This document shows, piece by piece, positions 32,760 to 44,997 of a stretch of 56,165 nucleotides of DNA. This DNA comes from Phellopilus nigrolimitatus (Eukaryota; Basidiomycota; Agaricomycetes; Hymenochaetales; Hymenochaetaceae): the NCBI GenBank assembly GCA_021029095.1, contig JAJOHG010000162.1:1-56165 (forward strand), written 5' to 3'. A model generated the notes under the pieces. The model was not told where the DNA came from, did not search any database, and was given only the letters and a program-made list of their open reading frames with translations. How positions within the stretch are numbered: the first letter of the stretch is position 1; every line of letters starts with the position of its first letter. Made by a program: the position numbers and the translations under genes.

Positions 32760-34295
32760 TGCGCAAGCAGCGCAACATCGACGTGTCCACGCACATCGAC
32801 TCGGGCAAGACGACGCTCACCGAGCACATCCTCTACTACACTGGCGGCATCCATCGGGTCCGCGATCAAGAACACGGCAGCGCAGCTGCTGCTCGACGGC
32901 GTGTGCGCGTACCTCCGGCCGAAATGCGCGTGGTCGCGCACGACGTGACGCTGCCGCTCTCCGCACCGCCGGTCGCGCTCGTGCCCGCGGCAGAGGCGCC
33001 GCTCCTCGCGCTCGCGTTCAAGCTCGAGGAGAGCCGCTTCGGGCAGCTGACGTACATGCGCGTGTACCAGGGCAGCCTGAAGAAGGCGCAGCACATCTTC
33101 CACACGCGCACGAGCAAGAAGGTCAAGGTGCTGCGGCTCGTGCGCATGCACAGCAACGAGATGGAGGACATCGAGTCGATCGGGCTGGGCGAGATCTGCG
33201 CGATCTTCGGCGTCAAGTGCGCGTCGGGCGACACGTTCACGGACGGCGCGACGAAGTACTCGATGACGTCCATGTTCGTGCCCGAGCCGGTCGTGTCGCT
33301 CGCGCTGAAGCCCGTCGGGCAGGAGACGCCGAACTTCTCGCGTGCGCTGCAGCGCTTCCAGCGCGAGGACCCGACGTTCCGCGTGCACATCGACCACGAG
33401 AGCAAGGAGACGATCGTGTCAGGCATGGGCGAGCTGCACCTCGAGGTGTACGTCGAGCGCATGCGCCGCGAGTACGGCGTCGAGTGTTTTAACGGGCCGC
33501 CCGCAGGTCGCGTACCGCGAGACGCCGACGCGGCGCTGCGAGTTCGTATACACGCACCGCAAGCAGACGGGCGGCGCGGGCCAGTTCGCGCGCATCGCGG
33601 GCTACTTCGAGCCGATGGAGAGCGACCCCGAGACGGGGCACGACACGGAGTTCGAGAACGTCGTCATGAGCGGGAGCAGTACATTCCCGGCATCGAGAAG
33701 GGCTTCAAGGCTGCGATTTTGAAGGGCTCGCTGTGCGGCGCGCCGATCACGAGCATCCGCTTCGTGCTCAAGGACGGCACGTTCCACGTCGTCGACTCAT
33801 CCGAACTTGCCTTCCGCGTCTGCACGATCGTGGCCCTGTGCGAGAACTACGCCAAAACGCAGCCGGTGATCCTTGAGCCGATCATGGCCGTCGAGGTCGT
33901 CGCGCCCGTCGAATTCCAGAATGCGTAGCGTTTTTTTTTTCTTTCTTTTTTGCGGGTTTTTCTCTTGTTGGCTGGCTGGCGCTGACGATTGCTTTTAGGC
34001 AGTGTGATCGGCGGTGTCACGTCCCGGCGGGGGACGATCCTGGACAGCGAGGTGCACGACGACGAGTTCACGGTGACGGCAGAGGTGGCACTGAACAACA
34101 TGTTCGGATACTCGAGCCAGCTGTGCGGACAGACACAGGGAAAGGGCGAGTTCACGATGGAGTACAAGGTCGGTCCTCTCGGCCTGTCCTTTCGTGTCAC
34201 CTATCTTTCTAACTCACCTTCTCTTCCAGACGCATCGGGCGACACGTTCATGGACGGTGCAACGAAGTACTCGATGACGTCCATGTTTGTGCCCG
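32760..34295 (+). pseudogene. Captured mitochondrial elongation factor G (MEF1-like) fragments
   Basis: Mitochondrial EF-G drives ribosome translocation. 32770-32860 encodes the G-domain P-loop region ([20 protein letters not shown]). The sequence then jumps to the end of the G domain ([10 protein letters not shown], ~32888), losing most GTPase motifs. Domain II onward is well kept: [70 protein letters not shown]. Two frame shifts bracket [10 protein letters not shown] to ENVVMSG (33490-33680), then [16 protein letters not shown] to VAPVEFQ. A likely intron (~33920-33998, CTGAC branch, TTTTAG end) precedes [20 protein letters not shown] and MFGYSSQL. A second intron, 34169-34229, is followed by a repeat of the domain II piece (34230-34295). 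Not functional: GTPase core missing and order rearranged. Confidence 0.88.
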
Positions 34296-34624
34296 AGCCG
34301 CTTCTGCCTTCTCCCCTCGTTGTACGCTTCTTGCAGTGCTCATTCTAGCCTCGACGTTCTTGCAAGGCCGATGGTACTCGAATCGCACGTGGGCCAAACT
34401 CTCTGGGCTCCCAGGTGTTCCCATGATTTCTTTCGTCTTTACTACACGTATTATAATAAATGATACAAAAACCCGTGAACTAACCGTCGACCCGCTTGAC
34501 CCGCACCCGCGGGTTTCTGAGGACCCGTGGATCCGTGTCCCAACGGATCCAGGTCAAGGCGGGTCCGGGTCGAGGTTTTTTCGTCACGGGTGACCCGCCA
34601 ACGGGTCCGGGTCAACCCACGGGT

Positions 34625-34643
34625 GGACTCGTGGTGAGCCCTA
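34625..34643 (-). repeat. Right terminal inverted repeat of hAT
   Basis: Read inward on the minus strand: TAGGGCTCACCACGAGTCC. It is followed outside by the second GCAGTAAG (34644-34651). Confidence 0.93.
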
Positions 34644-36007
34644 GCAGTAAGCGACTCGTCCTCGGCTTTGGCAATGCTGAAGAACTCGTCATAGGCAATA
34701 AAACGCGACGCCGCATTGTCCTGCTGGTTGAGCTCCTTCAGCTTCTTCAACATCTCCACTGGGTTACCCAAATCGTCCTGAACCAGGATCTGCATGCCAT
34801 GCTCGAGTTTTCCGTAGATAAAACCAGCTGCTTGCTCCGATTTCTCCTCCCATGCCTCCTGCTCCTCTGCCTTTGATGGTTTCGTCGCAATGCCAGAAGC
34901 GATGCGCCAGAGAGTTTTGGCTTGGAGAGCAGCTCGCATTTCGAGTTTCCATGTCGCATAGTTGCTGTCATTGAGCTTAGCGAAGGAAAACGTCGATTGC
35001 GAGTCGGAGGTGGTAGATGCGGACATGACGATGGGAGCGATGGTAGACGATGGTGGTGCGAGTGAGAGTGCGAAGTTGGGGATCAAACGGACAAGCGGTT
35101 GGGGCGTGATGGCCGAAAACGTGTACAAGCCGAATTACGCGATTTGCAGATATCAGGTCAATACCAGCCAAACAGATTCCAAACACCCAAAATGGTCGAT
35201 GTATACACAGAATCGTCGCAAGACAGTGCTGGTCTGTCAGTCTGTTAAGACTCCGCAGGCACCGCTGGATGAGAGAGGCTCTAGGCTTAAGTAAACGCTT
35301 AGAAAAGCGTCACAAAGGGCAAACTAAGGCCCTGCAGTCGAGCTTCACAACCAATAGACTATCTGATCCAACAACAACCAAATGGAATGAAATGGGTCTG
35401 AACTGTCAGGTACCAGAGCTGGCAAACCGCGCAAAACGCGACACAGAGGGGGAACGGGTGGAGCGATTGAGACGCAAATCAACACACACCGAGACGACGT
35501 GGACACGAGCACGCGTGTAAAATCGCAGAGCGATCGGGCAAGAACTGAGTCCGCTATGCAGAAACGATGCAGGGAGCAGACAAACAGACAGATAGAGACT
35601 GCAAAAGTCGAAATCGATGCAGCACCCTCAATTCGAAGTCGAATCGGCCACACGTTGGTACGACGAGTGGGACCAGAGTGACGAGACGACGTGCGAAGTT
35701 TCAGCACGATCCGTCGAGCCGATTTCGAGCGATGAGACGAAAAGCAGAGTGTGCAGATGAGGGGATGATAAGGATGGATGTTGATGCAGAGGGGTGTAGA
35801 GTGCCAGCAAGTGCGAATGGCGGCACGAAAATCGACACAAAGACGACGGACACACCACAGAACCCAACCCTGCGATTACAGCCCAATCCGAACAGCCAGA
35901 ACTTTGCAGTTGACAGAAACTCTTCCAGAGGGACCAGATCAACTCCGATTTGAACGAAAATCAAGGAGGATGTTGTCGACGATGTACTGAACGTTGTTGT
36001 GAAGTTA

Positions 36008-36026
36008 CAGCGCAAGGCTCATAACC
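36008..36026 (-). other. Primer binding site of E5
   Basis: CAGCGCAAGGCTCATAACC differs from the E1 site by one base (GCGC for GCAC) and fits the initiator tRNA-Met anticodon arm better. Positions 35027-36007 are the E5 leader, with no gene. Confidence 0.8.
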
Positions 36027-36583
36027 TGTGAGGCGGAGTGGTCTCACAACAAACACAGACAGTGACCTGAGTCCAATGGATGAGTGCAAAAGATGGTGTA
36101 TTAGAGAAACTAAACATGCCTGAGTCCAATGGATGAGTGCAAAAGATAGAGAGCACCATCCATGGACTCTGCCGCTTCAAGGGAAGCATTACATAATACA
36201 TCAACATGTCAGGTTATTGGATATAGTATGATCTTGGACACTTTATTTCCTTTTATTATTTTGCGTACCAGGTGACTTGAACTCCTGACTTGTTGTTCTG
36301 CGTCACCTGACATGTTGATGTATTATGTAATGCTTCCCTTGAAGCGGCAGAGTCCATGGATGGTGCTCTCTATCTTTTGCACTCATCCATTGGACTCAGG
36401 CATGTTTAGTTTCTCTAATACTCTATCTTTTGCACTCATCCATTGGACTCAGGTCACTGTCTGTGTTTGTTGTGAGACCACTCCGCCTCACACAGGTGAC
36501 GCAGAACAACAAGTCAGGAGTTCAAGTCACCTGGTACGCAAAATAATAAAAGGAAAGTGTCCAAGATCATACTATATCCAATA
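36027..36583 (-). repeat. 5' LTR of E5, split by a solo LTR
   Basis: The minus-strand LTR occupies 36027-36214 and 36493-36583. It has a small deletion near its outer end (AAGGAAAGTG instead of AAGGAAATAAAGTG). The outer end CCAATA joins directly to plus-strand gag codons at 36584. The split copy recurs at 40513-41069. Confidence 0.92.
36215..36492 (+). repeat. Nested solo LTR with 5-bp target duplication CAGGT
   Basis: A complete 278-bp plus-strand LTR from TATTGG to CTCACA lies inside the opposite-strand LTR, flanked by CAGGT at 36210-36214 and 36493-36497. The unsplit LTR has CAGGT once. This fixes both LTR ends for the family and shows 5-bp staggered integration. Confidence 0.95.
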
Positions 36584-39500
36584 CATCTACCACCTCCGAC
36601 TCGCAATCGACATTTTCCTTCGCTAAGCTCAATGACAGCAACTATGCGACATGGAAACTCGAAATGCGAGCTGCTCTCCAAGCCAAGACTCTCTGGCGCA
36701 TCGCTTCTGGCATTGCGACCAAACCGTCAAAGGCAGAGGAGCAGGAGGCATGGGAGGAGAAATCGGAGCAGGCAGCTGGCTTTATCTACGGAAAACTCGA
36801 GCATGGCATGCAGATCCTGGTTCAGGACGATTTGGGTAACCCAGTGGAGATCTTGAAGAAGCTGAAGGAGCTCAACCAGCAGGACAATGCGGCGTCTCGT
36901 TTTATTGCCTATGACAAGTTCTTCAGCATTGCCAAAGCCGAGGACGAGTCGCTTACTGCTCTCACTGCTCGCGTTGAGGAGTCGTTGCACAAGCTCAGGA
37001 ATGCGCGCAGCTCTAAGCTCACCCTTGAGAAGTTTGAGGATGAGCTTGCGTCCATGTGTCTTATTTGCGCTCTCCCAGACGAGTACAAAGCCTTCCGATC
37101 TGCCCTCCTTCTCATGCCCACCTTCACCCTCGAGACGGTCAAGAAAGCGTTCTTGCAGGAGCAGAAAGCCAGTGGCCCTCGTGCTGCAGACTCTGCACTC
37201 GCTCTCAAGGCCTCTGCTCCACCCTCCAAATCGACTTCATCGTCCTCCTCCTCGTCTCAGCCTCTTGTCTGCGATTTTTGCGGCATGAAGAACCACCTTG
37301 AAGCAACTTGCTACAAGCGTCGTGATGCGATGAAGGAGTTGAAGGACAAGAAGAGGGGAGGCAAGGCAAAGGCGAATGCAGCGCAGGAGGATACAGAGTC
37401 GACTCAGTCTGCTGAGTTTGCTGGCAATGCAAGTACCCATGACTTCACAAATCCAAACTCGCCCCTCCTCTCTGATGCAGGATCTGACTGGATTGTTGAT
37501 ACAGGCGCCACTTGCCACATGACACCTCATCGTCATTGGTTTAATCAATATACCCCTAATCGCACACCCATCCGCCTCGCCAACAACGACGTTATTTACT
37601 CAGTTGGAATGGGGACGGTCCGCTTTCAACCAGTGGTCAATGGAAAGAAGGGTCGTCTGCTAGAGTTTGAGCGTGTTCTTCATGTACCAGATCTCAGAAA
37701 CAATCTTCTCTCAGTCCTGTATTTAACTCGAGTCAAATCCTACATTGTCACTATCAAGTCTGATCAGATTCTCTTTTGTCGCAACGGCACTCTCCTCTTC
37801 ACTGCTGCAATCAACACCAACTACGCCGCGTTCCTCAATGGACAAGTTGTGCCCATGACCCAATTCTCTGGCATGGTTAGCACCTGTCCACTCGACTTAA
37901 CGCTCTGGCATCGTCGTTTTGCGCACTTGAATCATGGGGATGTCAAGAGACTGATTGATCATGACATGGTTAAGGGGATTATTGTGAAGTCTTTGGAGTC
38001 GCCTGACCCAATCTGCGAGCCTTGCATTGCAGGCAAGCAGCATAGGTCGAATGTCTCAAGACTTGCATCTCATCGCTCTTCTGGTCTGTTGCAGCTGGTC
38101 CACTCTGATGTACATGGCCCTCTGCCAGTTCAAACTCGGCATGGCTATCGTTACTGGATCACATTCATTGATGATTACAGTCGGCGCTGGGGAGTCATAC
38201 CCCTTAAGAAGAAAAGCGATGCATTTGACGCTTTCAAGCGCTACAAAGCACATGCAGAGAACCAGCTCAACCTGAAGATCAAAGCGACGCACGATGACAA
38301 GGGAGGAGAATACATGCCCAAGGCATGGGATCAATTCTGCATTTCTGAAGGGATTCACCGGCAACACACTGTTCGTGATGAACCCCACCAGAATGGAGTA
38401 GCTGAGCGAGCGAATCGCACTTTGGCTGAGGGCATTACTACTATGCTGAACGAAGCACACCTGCCTGCCAGTTTCTGGTGGGATGCGGTCAATGCTTTTG
38501 TTCATGTACACAATCGCTCTCCAACTTCTGCTGTCCAGGGCAAGACGCCCTATGAGCTGTGGCACAATTCCAAGCCGGATGTGTCGCATTTTCGAGTATT
38601 TGGCTGCACCTCCTATGTGCATGTCAAGAAAGATATGCGCAAACAGCTCCAGTCACACACACAGAAATGCTCCTTCATTGGTTACCCTGAGAACTACAAA
38701 GGCTGGATATTCTGGAACTCCATAACGCGCAAAGAGGTCATTAGCGACTCTGCTCCAGTTTGATGAGCGCGTGTTCCCTGGAAATACCAGGTCTCCTGTC
38801 GACTTAAGGGTTCCAACTCCTCCAGAGGCTACAGCTGTGCCGGAACAAGGGGGAGATGGCGATGTGGATGATGTTCCGCCACTTCTTCTCCCTGCTAATC
38901 CACCAGCTCCTCCTCCTCGTCCTGCTACTCCTCCTCCTCGTCCCCCACCAGCTCCAGTCACTCCTCCTTTTCGCCCTGCACCACCTCCGGTGACTCCAAC
39001 TCGGCCTGCTGTAAAGCGCGAGCGAGCTCCATCGGATGTACCTCCTGACCCTCCTGTGTCTTCTCCTTCTGCTCACCCTCCACCTGCGAAACGACCCAAG
39101 GAACCACCTGCTCCTACCTCTGCACCTGAGTCTACACCTGCACCTGAAGCGCCTTCTTGGCCTTCAATGTCTTGGCGCCCTCAGCCGCGTCCCTTGCATG
39201 GGTACAGAGATGCAGTGATTAATCCACTTGCAGATTATCCAGGTCGTCGCATTCCTAGGGCTCCAGCTGCACCAGCACCAGCAGCAGCACCTACACCTGA
39301 GCCTGTGACTGAGCGCAGTGACGAGTTAGACATCATGTCTGAGGATGAGATGCAGGCTGAGGCGCTTATGTTTGCTGGGCTTATGGACTTTGGGGCAAAT
39401 GCGGCACTTGAGGACTGCTACATCAGTTTTGAGGACGCACACAATCATGTGTTGAAGTCTACAAACTGCTTTGAGCATGTCTTCTCTGCGGAGGTGCGCA

Positions 39501-40512
39501 CCCAGTATGGTCCTGAGCCAGTACACTGGAGAGACATCAAGGGACGTCTTGACGCTTCCCTCTGGGAACAGGCTGCAATGGACGAGTTTATCAGTCTTGT
39601 TGAGAATGGGACGGTGGGTGTTCAAACTCAAGTGCAAGGCAGATGGCTCAGTGGACAGGCATAAGGCGCGATTGGTGGCAAAGGGTTACTCACAGCGCCC
39701 TGGCTTAGAGTTTGCACAGGTGTTTGCTCCTACTGCCAAGTGGGCTGCACTTCGCGCTATACTTGCCTTGGCTGCAATTGAGGACCTGGAGTTGTTCAGC
39801 ATTGACATCTCCACTGCGTTCCTCAATGGTGACTTGGATCATGACGTCTACATGGATCAGCCAGAAGGGTTTGAGGAGTACTATGGGGCCGGCTTTGTGC
39901 TTAAGCTTGCTAAGGCGATCTATGGTCTTAAGCAAGCTGGGCGCCAATGGCACAAGAAACTCGACTCTGTGTTGAAGGGCATGGGCTTCTCTTTGGTTCG
40001 CTGCAATAACAGCATTTGGGTCTACAGACGCGACGATGTGCGCATCATCATTCCAGTCTATGTGGATGACATGACCATTGCTGCAAAGTCGAAGGAGCAA
40101 TTCTTGTTTGTCAAGCGCGAACTTGAAAAGCATTTCAAACTGCGCGACCTCGGCCCTACCTCCTTCCTGCTTGGTGTCCATATTGAGAGAGACCGCTCAA
40201 TCCGATCCCTATCCCTATCTCAGCGCCAGTACATCATTGACTTACTTGAGCGCTTTGAAATGGCTGGATGCAGCGAGGTTTCCACTCCACTACCAGAAGG
40301 CCATCGTCTCAGCAAGTCCATGGGTCCCCTCACTCCAGAAGAGATCGCATTCATGAAGACTGTCCCCTACAGGCAGCTGATTGGTGCACTCATGTATCTG
40401 GCTGTGGCAACGCGTCCTGACATCTCATATGCGGTTGGACTTCTTGCGCGCTTCAGTTCCAATCCTGGTCCTGCTCACTGGAAGGCTGCAAAGCACTTGT
40501 GTCGTTATCTTC
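36584..40512 (+). pseudogene. FA: plus-strand gag-pol body between minus-strand LTRs
   Basis: It begins mid-codon in MSA/STTSDS of Gag and ends in RNase H at RYL. There is no leader, primer binding site, polypurine tract or own LTR. Gag, zinc knuckle, protease and integrase are open from the junction to 38763. An extra base near 38756 shifts the frame in the segment after integrase. RT has a net 47-bp deletion near 39610 (after VENG) that also shifts frame; VYVDDM is intact beyond it. Both flanking LTRs point the other way, so this is a recombination or self-integration product, not an ordinary insertion. FB is an almost identical copy. Confidence 0.9.
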
Positions 40513-41069
40513 TGTGAGGCGGAGTGGTCTCACAACAAACACAGACAGTGACCTGAGTCCAATGGATGAGTGCAAAAGATGGTGTATTAGAGAAACTAAA
40601 CATGCCTGAGTCCAATGGATGAGTGCAAAAGATAGAGAGCACCATCCATGGACTCTGCCGCTTCAAGGGAAGCATTACATAATACATCAACATGTCAGGT
40701 TATTGGATATAGTATGATCTTGGACACTTTATTTCCTTTTATTATTTTGCGTACCAGGTGACTTGAACTCCTGACTTGTTGTTCTGCGTCACCTGACATG
40801 TTGATGTATTATGTAATGCTTCCCTTGAAGCGGCAGAGTCCATGGATGGTGCTCTCTATCTTTTGCACTCATCCATTGGACTCAGGCATGTTTAGTTTCT
40901 CTAATACTCTATCTTTTGCACTCATCCATTGGACTCAGGTCACTGTCTGTGTTTGTTGTGAGACCACTCCGCCTCACACAGGTGACGCAGAACAACAAGT
41001 CAGGAGTTCAAGTCACCTGGTACGCAAAATAATAAAAGGAAAGTGTCCAAGATCATACTATATCCAATA
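40513..41069 (-). repeat. Second copy of split LTR (nested LTR at 40701-40978)
   Basis: This copies 36027-36583 at an offset of 4486 bp, including the nested plus-strand LTR and its CAGGT duplications. A shared insertion at the same base shows that the whole unit was duplicated after nesting. Confidence 0.93.
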
Positions 41070-44000
41070 CATCTACCACCTCCGACTCGCAATCGACATT
41101 TTCCTTCGCTAAGCTCAATGACAGCAACTATGCGACATGGAAACTCGAAATGCGAGCTGCTCTCCAAGCCAAGACTCTCTGGCGCATCGCTTCTGGCATT
41201 GCGACCAAACCGTCAAAGGCAGAGGAGCAGGAGGCATGGGAGGAGAAATCGGAGCAGGCAGCTGGCTTTATCTACGGAAAACTCGAGCATGGCATGCAGA
41301 TCCTGGTTCAGGACGATTTGGGTAACCCAGTGGAGATCTTGAAGAAGCTGAAGGAGCTCAACCAGCAGGACAATGCGGCGTCTCGTTTTATTGCCTATGA
41401 CAAGTTCTTCAGCATTGCCAAAGCCGAGGACGAGTCGCTTACTGCTCTCACTGCTCGCGTTGAGGAGTCGTTGCACAAGCTCAGGAATGCGCGCAGCTCT
41501 AAGCTCACCCTTGAGAAGTTTGAGGATGAGCTTGCGTCCATGTGTCTTATTTGCGCTCTCCCAGACGAGTACAAAGCCTTCCGATCTGCCCTCCTTCTCA
41601 TGCCCACCTTCACCCTCGAGACGGTCAAGAAAGCGTTCTTGCAGGAGCAGAAAGCCAGTGGCCCTCGTGCTGCAGACTCTGCACTCGCTCTCAAGGCCTC
41701 TGCTCCACCCTCCAAATCGACTTCATCGTCCTCCTCCTCGTCTCAGCCTCTTGTCTGCGATTTTTGCGGCATGAAGAACCACCTTGAAGCAACTTGCTAC
41801 AAGCGTCGTGATGCGATGAAGGAGTTGAAGGACAAGAAGAGGGGAGGCAAGGCAAAGGCGAATGCAGCGCAGGAGGATACAGAGTCGACTCAGTCTGCTG
41901 AGTTTGCTGGCAATGCAAGTACCCATGACTTCACAAATCCAAACTCGCCCCTCCTCTCTGATGCAGGATCTGACTGGATTGTTGATACAGGCGCCACTTG
42001 CCACATGACACCTCATCGTCATTGGTTTAATCAATATACCCCTAATCGCACACCCATCCGCCTCGCCAACAACGACGTTATTTACTCAGTTGGAATGGGG
42101 ACGGTCCGCTTTCAACCAGTGGTCAATGGAAAGAAGGGTCGTCTGCTAGAGTTTGAGCGTGTTCTTCATGTACCAGATCTCAGAAACAATCTTCTCTCAG
42201 TCCTGTATTTAACTCGAGTCAAATCCTACATTGTCACTATCAAGTCTGATCAGATTCTCTTTTGTCGCAACGGCACTCTCCTCTTCACTGCTGCAATCAA
42301 CACCAACTACGCCGCGTTCCTCAATGGACAAGTTGTGCCCATGACCCAATTCTCTGGCATGGTTAGCACCTGTCCACTCGACTTAACGCTCTGGCATCGT
42401 CGTTTTGCGCACTTGAATCATGGGGATGTCAAGAGACTGATTGATCATGACATGGTTAAGGGGATTATTGTGAAGTCTTTGGAGTCGCCTGACCCAATCT
42501 GCGAGCCTTGCATTGCAGGCAAGCAGCATAGGTCGAATGTCTCAAGACTTGCATCTCATCGCTCTTCTGGTCTGTTGCAGCTGGTCCACTCTGATGTACA
42601 TGGCCCTCTGCCAGTTCAAACTCGGCATGGCTATCGTTACTGGATCACATTCATTGATGATTACAGTCGGCGCTGGGGAGTCATACCCCTTAAGAAGAAA
42701 AGCGATGCATTTGACGCTTTCAAGCGCTACAAAGCACATGCAGAGAACCAGCTCAACCTGAAGATCAAAGCGACGCACGATGACAAGGGAGGAGAATACA
42801 TGCCCAAGGCATGGGATCAATTCTGCATTTCTGAAGGGATTCACCGGCAACACACTGTTCGTGATGAACCCCACCAGAATGGAGTAGCTGAGCGAGCGAA
42901 TCGCACTTTGGCTGAGGGCATTACTACTATGCTGAACGAAGCACACCTGCCTGCCAGTTTCTGGTGGGATGCGGTCAATGCTTTTGTTCATGTACACAAT
43001 CGCTCTCCAACTTCTGCTGTCCAGGGCAAGACGCCCTATGAGCTGTGGCACAATTCCAAGCCGGATGTGTCGCATTTTCGAGTATTTGGCTGCACCTCCT
43101 ATGTGCATGTCAAGAAAGATATGCGCAAACAGCTCCAGTCACACACACAGAAATGCTCCTTCATTGGTTACCCTGAGAACTACAAAGGCTGGATATTCTG
43201 GAACTCCATAACGCGCAAAGAGGTCATTAGCGACTCTGTCCAGTTTGATGAGCGCGTGTTCCCTGGAAATACCAGGTCTCCTGTCGACTTAAGGGTTCCA
43301 ACTCCTCCAGAGGCTACAGCTGTGCCGGAACAAGGGGGAGATGGCGATGTGGATGATGTTCCGCCACTTCTTCTCCCTGCTAATCCACCAGCTCCTCCTC
43401 CTCGTCCTGCTACTCCTCCTCCTCGTCCCCCACCAGCTCCAGTCACTCCTCCTTTTCGCCCTGCACCACCTCCGGTGACTCCAACTCGGCCTGCTGTAAA
43501 GCGCGAGCGAGCTCCATCGGATGTACCTCCTGACCCTCCTGTGTCTTCTCCTTCTGCTCACCCTCCACCTGCGAAACGACCCAAGGAACCACCTGCTCCT
43601 ACCTCTGCACCTGAGTCTACACCTGCACCTGAAGCGCCTTCTTGGCCTTCAATGTCTTGGCGCCCTCAGCCGCGTCCCTTGCATGGGTACAGAGATGCAG
43701 TGATTAATCCACTTGCAGATTATCCAGGTCGTCGCATTCCTAGGGCTCCAGCTGCACCAGCACCAGCAGCAGCACCTACACCTGAGCCTGTGACTGAGCG
43801 CAGTGACGAGTTAGACATCATGTCTGAGGATGAGATGCAGGCTGAGGCGCTTATGTTTGCTGGGCTTATGGACTTTGGGGCAAATGCGGCACTTGAGGAC
43901 TGCTACATCAGTTTTGAGGACGCACACAATCATGTGTTGAAGTCTACAAACTGCTTTGAGCATGTCTTCTCTGCGGAGGTGCGCACCCAGTATGGTCCTG

Positions 44001-44997
44001 AGCCAGTACACTGGAGAGACATCAAGGGACGTCTTGACGCTTCCCTCTGGGAACAGGCTGCAATGGACGAGTTTATCAGTCTTGTTGAGAATGGGACGGT
44101 GGGTGTTCAAACTCAAGTGCAAGGCAGATGGCTCAGTGGACAGGCATAAGGCGCGATTGGTGGCAAAGGGTTACTCACAGCGCCCTGGCTTAGAGTTTGC
44201 ACAGGTGTTTGCTCCTACTGCCAAGTGGGCTGCACTTCGCGCTATACTTGCCTTGGCTGCAATTGAGGACCTGGAGTTGTTCAGCATTGACATCTCCACT
44301 GCGTTCCTCAATGGTGACTTGGATCATGACGTCTACATGGATCAGCCAGAAGGGTTTGAGGAGTACTATGGGGCCGGCTTTGTGCTTAAGCTTGCTAAGG
44401 CGATCTATGGTCTTAAGCAAGCTGGGCGCCAATGGCACAAGAAACTCGACTCTGTGTTGAAGGGCATGGGCTTCTCTTTGGTTCGCTGCAATAACAGCAT
44501 TTGGGTCTACAGACGCGACGATGTGCGCATCATCATTCCAGTCTATGTGGATGACATGACCATTGCTGCAAAGTCGAAGGAGCAATTCTTGTTTGTCAAG
44601 CGCGAACTTGAAAAGCATTTCAAACTGCGCGACCTCGGCCCTACCTCCTTCCTGCTTGGTGTCCATATTGAGAGAGACCGCTCAATCCGATCCCTATCCC
44701 TATCTCAGCGCCAGTACATCATTGACTTACTTGAGCGCTTTGAAATGGCTGGATGCAGCGAGGTTTCCACTCCACTACCAGAAGGCCATCGTCTCAGCAA
44801 GTCCATGGGTCCCCTCACTCCAGAAGAGATCGCATTCATGAAGACTGTCCCCTACAGGCAGCTGATTGGTGCACTCATGTATCTGGCTGTGGCAACGCGT
44901 CCTGACATCTCATATGCGGTTGGACTTCTTGCGCGCTTCAGTTCCAATCCTGGTCCTGCTCACTGGAAGGCTGCAAAGCACTTGTGTCGTTATCTTC
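41070..44997 (+). pseudogene. FB: second copy of FA gag-pol body
   Basis: It is one base shorter than FA: SVQFDERVF is in frame where FA has one extra base. Gag, zinc knuckle, protease, integrase and linker are therefore open as one frame to 44149. There the shared 47-bp RT deletion (near 44095) ends the frame in a short false tail. RT and RNase H codons continue in another frame to RYL at 44997. The product would be Gag-protease-integrase without RT. Confidence 0.9.

Larger units (their letters stand above)
32599..34643. mobile_element. hAT-type DNA transposon carrying MEF1 gene pieces (non-autonomous)
   Basis: The 2045-bp element is flanked by 8-bp duplications GCAGTAAG in the E5 gag. Terminal inverted repeats are TAGAGCTCACCACGAGTCC at the left and TAGGGCTCACCACGAGTCC read inward from the right. 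The TAGRG start and 8-bp duplication fit the hAT superfamily. Subterminal sequence is rich in CCCGTG/GGGTCCGGGTCGAG motifs, as in many fungal hATs; GGTCCGGGTCGAGRTTTT occurs near both ends in the same orientation (~32714 and ~34564). A near-perfect palindrome with 14-bp arms lies at 32667-32696. No transposase is present. The cargo is mitochondrial EF-G sequence with introns. Confidence 0.92.
31705..35026 (-). pseudogene. E5 gag and start of pol, interrupted by hAT
   Basis: From ATG 35026 (MSASTTSDS) Gag reads to the hAT insertion at 34644-34651, and continues from 32598 down through the zinc knuckle CDFCGMKNHLEATC (~32260), protease DTGATCH (~32030) and the pre-integrase domain to 31705. Apart from the insertions this part has no frameshift that I see. 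The rest of pol is on the far side of Insert A. Confidence 0.9.
20462..36583 (-). mobile_element. E5: full-length copia element split by three insertions
   Basis: E5 consists of 20462-23706 (RNase H to integrase), 31705-32598 (integrase start to Gag), 34652-36026 (Gag, leader, primer binding site) and the 5' LTR 36027-36583. The first break is complementary: the left part ends at CACAACTTG and the right part starts TCCATTGAGG, contiguous in intact copies. The three internal pieces sum to ~5515 bp, against 5536 in E1. Intruders are Insert A (23707-31704), a hAT element (32599-34643) and a solo LTR (36215-36492). Confidence 0.92.
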
